Source of the DNA: NS-12 sp045403215 | Lineage (GTDB): Bacteria > Nitrospirota > Nitrospiria > Nitrospirales > NS-4 | Length of the DNA: 36,569 nucleotides | Direction: 5' to 3' | Assembly: GCA_045403215.1 (NCBI GenBank) | Contig: JAXIOW010000091.1 | Coordinates: 1 to 36,569 of the forward strand | Shown: one piece after another, positions 33,270 to 36,569 of the stretch | How positions within the stretch are numbered: the first letter of the stretch is position 1 | How the letters are laid out: each line of letters begins with the position of its first letter | Translations under genes and position numbers: made by a program | Notes under the pieces: model-generated | Database searches by the model: none | What the model was told of the DNA's origin: nothing | The model's input: the letters and a program-made list of their open reading frames with translations, nothing else

Positions 33270-34148
33270 CTACCTGAGCAACACGCCGCTCCAGAGTCCT
33301 GCCAGGATGAGCGCGCCGGCCCAGACGTGCTGCTTGAATAAGGCGAAGGCCTGGGCGGGCGCGACGGGGTGTCTGATCCGGCGCACCTGCCAGGCGAACA
33401 GAACGCCCGTCAGCAGGAGCGTCACGTAGAACGGCCAGGCGAGGACCGTCGCCAAGCCGACCAGACCCAACACCGCCACCATCACGGACAGCGCGCTGCC
33501 GACCCCCACCCACGCCCATGGTCCGAAGAGAATGGCGGCGGAATGCACGCCGATCCGTTGGTCATCTTCCTGGTCTTGCAGGGCATAGATCGTATCGTAG
33601 CCGATGGCCCAGAAGATGGTGGCGACGAAGAGGCCGACGGCCGGCCAGCCGACCTCGTTGCGCACCGCCGACCAGGCCATGATCGCGCCCCAGCCAAACG
33701 CCATGCCCAGGACAGCCTGGGGGAGCGGCAGGACTCGTTTGGCCAGGGGGTACAGGACGACCAGGAGCAACGCGACGGGCGAAAGGGCGACCGTGAGGGA
33801 GTTGAGCAGGAAGACCAGGCCGGCGGCGATCCCGATCAGTGTGAGAAAGACGGCCACGGCAACTCTTGGCTGCATGCGGCCGGACGCAAGGGGGCGCTCG
33901 CGAGTGCGTTGGACCCGCCGGTCCAGGTCGAGGTCCCAGAGATCGTTGACGGTGACCCCCGCGCTCCGCATGACGAATACGCCCACTACAAAGATAGCGG
34001 TCAGCAAGAATGACGGGTGCCCGTCACCGGCCAGGACCAGCGCCCACAGGGTCGGAAAGAGCAGCAGGAGGGAGCCGGTTTGATTGCGGAGGCGAATGAG
34101 ATCGGCCAAGTCGGACCAGGAGAGCGACAGTCCTCCAAGCGTGGCCAT
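33270..34148 (-). CDS. ubiA: UbiA-family prenyltransferase
   Basis: A 292-residue membrane enzyme with about eight to nine helices. Both aspartate-rich prenyl-diphosphate/Mg sites are present: N68-D69-xx-D72 (NDLWDLDLD) and D185 to D196 (YDTIYALQDQEDD). The sequence resembles 4-hydroxybenzoate polyprenyltransferase UbiA, but bacteria of this group are thought to use menaquinone, so it could equally be the MqnP-type enzyme of the futalosine pathway. It attaches a polyprenyl chain to a quinone ring precursor, which fits the neighbouring quinone-dependent complex. The ATG at 34148 starts at the normal family N-terminus; no good ribosome site precedes it. Confidence 0.88.
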   Translation of the reverse strand: MATLGGLSLSWSDLADLIRLRNQTGSLLLLFPTLWALVLAGDGHPSFLLTAIFVVGVFVMRSAGVTVNDLWDLDLDRRVQRTRERPLASGRMQPRVAVAVFLTLIGIAAGLVFLLNSLTVALSPVALLLVVLYPLAKRVLPLPQAVLGMAFGWGAIMAWSAVRNEVGWPAVGLFVATIFWAIGYDTIYALQDQEDDQRIGVHSAAILFGPWAWVGVGSALSVMVAVLGLVGLATVLAWPFYVTLLLTGVLFAWQVRRIRHPVAPAQAFALFKQHVWAGALILAGLWSGVLLR

Positions 34149-34154
34149 GGGCGG

Positions 34155-34183
34155 ACGGTAGCGAATCGGTTGCGGGGTGTCAA
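34155..34183 (-). promoter_or_regulatory. Possible promoter of the prenyltransferase gene
   Basis: On the minus strand TTGACA (34183-34178) is followed after 17 bp by TACCGT (34160-34155), a weak -10. The start of transcription would fall at about the A of the ATG, implying a leaderless message, in keeping with the missing ribosome site. Confidence 0.35.
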
Positions 34184-34206
34184 GGAGGCGGCTGTGCGGG
34201 ATTTCG

Positions 34207-34235
34207 TTGCGATTGGTTCGCATTTCTTGTATAAC
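34207..34235 (+). promoter_or_regulatory. Promoter of the caspase-like lipoprotein gene
   Basis: TTGCGA at 34207-34212, 17 bp, then TATAAC at 34230-34235. It would give a leader of about 50 bases ahead of the ATG at 34293. Confidence 0.55.
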
Positions 34236-34292
34236 GCATCGGGAACACGAGTCAGCCGGGCGCCTGCCAACGATCCCAGGAGACCTGCGCAC

Positions 34293-36176
34293 ATGCTGCT
34301 ACCCTGTTCGGCCCTGCGGCCCCTCTTGAGTCTCGTCGTATTGGCGACGGTGCTGGCGACGCTCGGCTGCGGGCAGAAGCTCGTCTTCCCGCGCTTGGAG
34401 TTCAAGTCCGACGAGGCGAAGACCCCCAGCATCCCCCTGACGGTCCGCATCGAGGTCCCCGAGGCGCTCAAACAAGCCCAATTATTCTACAAAGATTCGT
34501 GCGGCACGCCACAGGGAATTCCATTAGGTGAGCGCCTCGCCGAGCAGGTCAAGGCCGATGCGGCCGGTGTCTTTGAGAAGACCTTCGAGGGAAGCCCGAA
34601 AGACCCAGCCGACGCTGTGCTGAGTGCTGTGATGGAGACGAGCGAGATTAACCTCTATATTCCGCGCCGCGAAGTCGGTGAGTATAAAATGACTACACTC
34701 GTGCGCTTGCGGGTCACGGTGGTTGACATCGAGGGCAAGACCCTTCTCAACGAGCCGGTCAAGGGTGAAGGCAAGTGGACCGTGACGACTGACGGCACCA
34801 ACTGCATGGTGCAGGGGCTGATGTTGCCGGTGACGGAGGCGTTGGAGAAACTCTCGGATCGTGTAGTGGAGACCCTGACCCAGTCGGTGAAGATCCGCGA
34901 CTGGGCGATCCGCCTCCGGACCCGCCAGGAGATGATGGCCGCAAACAGGCCGAGCGGGAGCGCGGGCGCGCCGCCGGTTGTGGGTGGCGAGCCGCCCACC
35001 CTCAGCTTCCGGGCGTCGCTCGAGGATGACAACCGCAATCAGGTGTTGGAGGCCGGGGAGAAGGTCATCGTCCGCGTGGAGGTCGCCAACGCCGGTCCAG
35101 GCGTCGCCCGGGGCGTGGCAGTCGAGCTCTCGGGCACGCCGGCCCTGGTGAAGGAATTTGTCAATCCGACGTTGCTGGGCGATATCCAACCGGGCGAGAA
35201 AAAACAAGTGGTGATCACCACAAAGCTATCCGCGTCTCTCCCCGAGCAGCAGGCGGAACTGCTGGTGCAGGTCACCGAAGCCGGAGGCAATGGGCCGCCG
35301 ACCCGCAAGCGGTTCGTGGCATCCATCAAGTCCGGCGCGGGCGCAAGCGAGCCTGTCGAGGTGCTCTCGGTCGACGTGGATCAGATTCCTGCCCGAGTGC
35401 AAGGGTTTGAACGTCGCGCCTCGTACGCCATGGTGGTCGGCATCGGAGGCTATCGGGAGCAAAGCGTCCCGCCCCTGAAACATGCCCGGCGAGATGCCGA
35501 GGTCGTCGCCAAGCACTTGACCGCACTCGCGGGGTTCCCATCCGAGAACGTGCGGGTCTTGACAGACGAGCGCGCCCTCCTGGTCGATCTTCAGGACACT
35601 TTCGAAGACTGGCTGCCCCGCCAGGCCAACGCGTCGGGGATCGTCTTCGTCTATCTGGTCGGCAACGCCGTCCTGAATGCGGAGGGCACCGACATCATCC
35701 TAATGCCCTACGAAGGCCGGCCCGACTTCGCGCGCCGGGGCTACTCGCTGCTCCGGCTGCAGGAAGTCCTGGCGCGCTTGCCGTCCCGGCTGAACCTGGT
35801 CTTCGCCGACCTCTCGTTTCCGGCCGTGGACGGCAAGGGCGACGCACGACAGCTCCCGTGGAGCGCGCGCAAGGCTGGCGGCAAGCGCCGCACCGTCGTG
35901 GTCGGGTCGTCCTCCACGAACGGGCCCAGCCTCTCCTGGGATGCCGGACAGCACGGGCTGTTCACCTATCACTTTCTCAGGGCCATTCGGGGCCAAGGCG
36001 ACTCCGACGACAATGGCTGGGTGGACGTGGGAGAGGTCATCGCCTACCTGCGGGAGCAGGTACCCAAGGGCGCGGCCGAGCTGAAAAAGCAGCAGGTGCC
36101 GGCGGTGAGCCCGGAGGTTGAGCCGCACGGCCCGATCGGCACCTTCCCCTTCAGCAAGGCGCGGCGGCGTGGTTGA
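34293..36176 (+). CDS. Lipoprotein with CARDB-like and inactive caspase-like domains
   Basis: A 627-residue protein. Residues 1-26 are a lipoprotein signal (LATLGC, C26). About 35-220 is an unrecognised domain, with a CARDB/Ig-like domain near 245-350 (DNRNQVLEAGE start). The caspase-like (peptidase C14) domain spans about 370-620, beginning YAMVVGIGGYREQSVPPLKHARRDAEVV. The catalytic histidine of the GHG motif is replaced by N458 (YLVGNAV), and the catalytic cysteine of the DACxSG motif is replaced by S508 (D506-L-S-F-P), so cysteine protease activity is not expected. An EF-hand-like loop, DSDDNGWVDVGE, lies near the C-terminus. AGGAGA at 34278-34283 is the ribosome site; an upstream extension of the frame lacks a signal. 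Role unknown, possibly a scaffold. Confidence 0.8.
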   Translation: MLLPCSALRPLLSLVVLATVLATLGCGQKLVFPRLEFKSDEAKTPSIPLTVRIEVPEALKQAQLFYKDSCGTPQGIPLGERLAEQVKADAAGVFEKTFEGSPKDPADAVLSAVMETSEINLYIPRREVGEYKMTTLVRLRVTVVDIEGKTLLNEPVKGEGKWTVTTDGTNCMVQGLMLPVTEALEKLSDRVVETLTQSVKIRDWAIRLRTRQEMMAANRPSGSAGAPPVVGGEPPTLSFRASLEDDNRNQVLEAGEKVIVRVEVANAGPGVARGVAVELSGTPALVKEFVNPTLLGDIQPGEKKQVVITTKLSASLPEQQAELLVQVTEAGGNGPPTRKRFVASIKSGAGASEPVEVLSVDVDQIPARVQGFERRASYAMVVGIGGYREQSVPPLKHARRDAEVVAKHLTALAGFPSENVRVLTDERALLVDLQDTFEDWLPRQANASGIVFVYLVGNAVLNAEGTDIILMPYEGRPDFARRGYSLLRLQEVLARLPSRLNLVFADLSFPAVDGKGDARQLPWSARKAGGKRRTVVVGSSSTNGPSLSWDAGQHGLFTYHFLRAIRGQGDSDDNGWVDVGEVIAYLREQVPKGAAELKKQQVPAVSPEVEPHGPIGTFPFSKARRRG

Positions 36177-36201
36177 ATTCTCCATGGCGGCTTGTTAGAG
36201 T
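36173..36201 (+). promoter_or_regulatory. Promoter of tRNA-Thr
   Basis: TTGAAT at 36173-36178, 17 bp, then TAGAGT at 36196-36201, ending 10 bases before the tRNA. The -35 box contains the stop codon of the preceding gene, the same arrangement as at ispG/tRNA-Cys. Confidence 0.55.
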
Positions 36202-36211
36202 GGGCGCCCGA

Positions 36212-36286
36212 GCCGGCGTAGCTCAGTGGCAGAGCAGCTGATTCGTAATCAGCAGGTCACTGGTTCAACCCCAGTCGCCGGCTCCA
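36212..36286 (+). tRNA. tRNA-Thr (CGU)
   Basis: The acceptor GCCGGCG (36212-36218) pairs with CGCCGGC (36276-36282). The anticodon stem GCTGA/TCAGC encloses TTCGTAA with anticodon CGT at 36244-36246, which reads ACG threonine codons. The T stem ACTGG/CCAGT encloses TTCAACC. CCA is encoded at 36284-36286. Confidence 0.96.
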
Positions 36287-36303
36287 GGAATATCAGGTAG
36301 TTT

Positions 36304-36327
36304 GCGGGCGGCTTCCGGGCCGCCCGC
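36304..36327 (+). terminator. Strong GC hairpin after tRNA-Thr, probable terminator
   Basis: GCGGGCGGC (36304-36312) pairs perfectly with GCCGCCCGC (36319-36327) across a 6-base loop. The following CCTTCATTCG is only weakly T-rich, so termination may be partial. Confidence 0.45.
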
Positions 36328-36356
36328 CCTTCATTCGTCGAAAAGTGTGTTTTTTC

Positions 36357-36569
36357 TTGACAAGGGTCGTGCGTCGCGGCTAAAAGAAGCACCCAGGAAG
36401 CCCCCTCCCCTCCAGGGGTGCGACAAAACCTGACCAGGGCGTGATCGATTGGGGCGGTCCTCGCCGTGTTCCGGGGAACCTTCTTCGGTAGGCGCTGTAA
36501 TCGTACGGGCTCGTTGATCCCTCGAGCGGAGGGATCCGTGTCGTTGCCTGTTTGACGACTGAGGAGCTG
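36357..36569 (+). promoter_or_regulatory. Promoter-like sequence and structured leader at the window end
   Basis: TTGACA at 36357-36362, 18 bp, then TAAAAG at 36381-36386 may be a promoter. No reading frame follows. Instead there are inverted repeats: GTTC/GAAC within 36468-36479, and a perfect 8-bp stem GATCCCTC (36516-36523) / GAGGGATC (36529-36536) with a 5-base loop. The window ends in GAGGAGCTG, which looks like a ribosome site, so a gene probably starts just beyond with a leader of about 180 bases. I could not match the leader to a known riboswitch. Confidence 0.4.

Noticed and set aside
1..36569. CRISPR arrays, insertion sequences or integrated phage
   Set aside because: No regularly spaced repeats, transposase or integrase, or flanking repeats were seen.

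Overview
The window reads as chromosomal DNA of a Nitrospirota bacterium, most likely a Nitrospira-type nitrite oxidiser. This is inferred from gene content and was not tested by a search. The supporting features are GC-rich coding sequence, hopanoid synthesis genes, CydA-like (cytochrome bd-like) membrane proteins lying beside a Rieske/cytochrome b pair, and a heme-binding subunit of the nitrite oxidoreductase-gamma/ethylbenzene dehydrogenase-gamma type. No insertion sequence, prophage, CRISPR array or rRNA was seen.

Region 1 (1-7176) holds an Rrf2 regulator with four cysteines, a TauE/SafE-type anion exporter, a phosphate-selective-porin-like outer membrane protein followed by a clear terminator, a complete SMC ATPase, and a PilZ protein with an N-terminal zinc-ribbon-like part.

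Region 2 (7230-20434) is an isoprenoid, hopanoid and lipid-transport region. From a good sigma70-type promoter run squalene-hopene cyclase, HpnG, MlaE, MlaF, MlaD, MlaC and an Omp85-type barrel, with stop/start overlaps or very short gaps throughout. A second promoter precedes dxs and ispG (MEP pathway). Then come tRNA-Cys, an exported Lon-type (S16) protease domain without an ATPase, a small minus-strand phage-type gene, and hpnH with a small conserved partner. Together these genes cover isoprenoid precursors, the hopene skeleton, side-chain addition and processing, and a candidate inner-to-outer-membrane lipid route.

Region 3 (20467-33257) contains two membrane proteins of unknown role and then an 11-gene, one-direction respiratory operon (22133-33257): lipoprotein cytochrome c, CydA-like protein 1, membrane cytochrome c, PRC-like/Rieske fusion, full-length cytochrome b, an unrecognised membrane protein, CydA-like protein 2, two membrane-anchored cytochromes c, an NXR-gamma-like b-heme protein, and a diheme lipoprotein cytochrome c. 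Six CxxCH motifs lie in five proteins. There is no cytochrome c1 and no CydB. This is the best candidate in the window for an undescribed system: a composite quinone/cytochrome c oxidoreductase, perhaps serving reverse electron flow. A terminator with possible alternative pairings lies directly upstream.

Region 4 (33270-36569) holds a UbiA-family prenyltransferase on the minus strand, a divergent lipoprotein with a caspase-like domain that has lost both catalytic residues, tRNA-Thr(CGU), and a 3' stretch with a promoter-like sequence and strong hairpins that may be the leader of a gene beyond the window.
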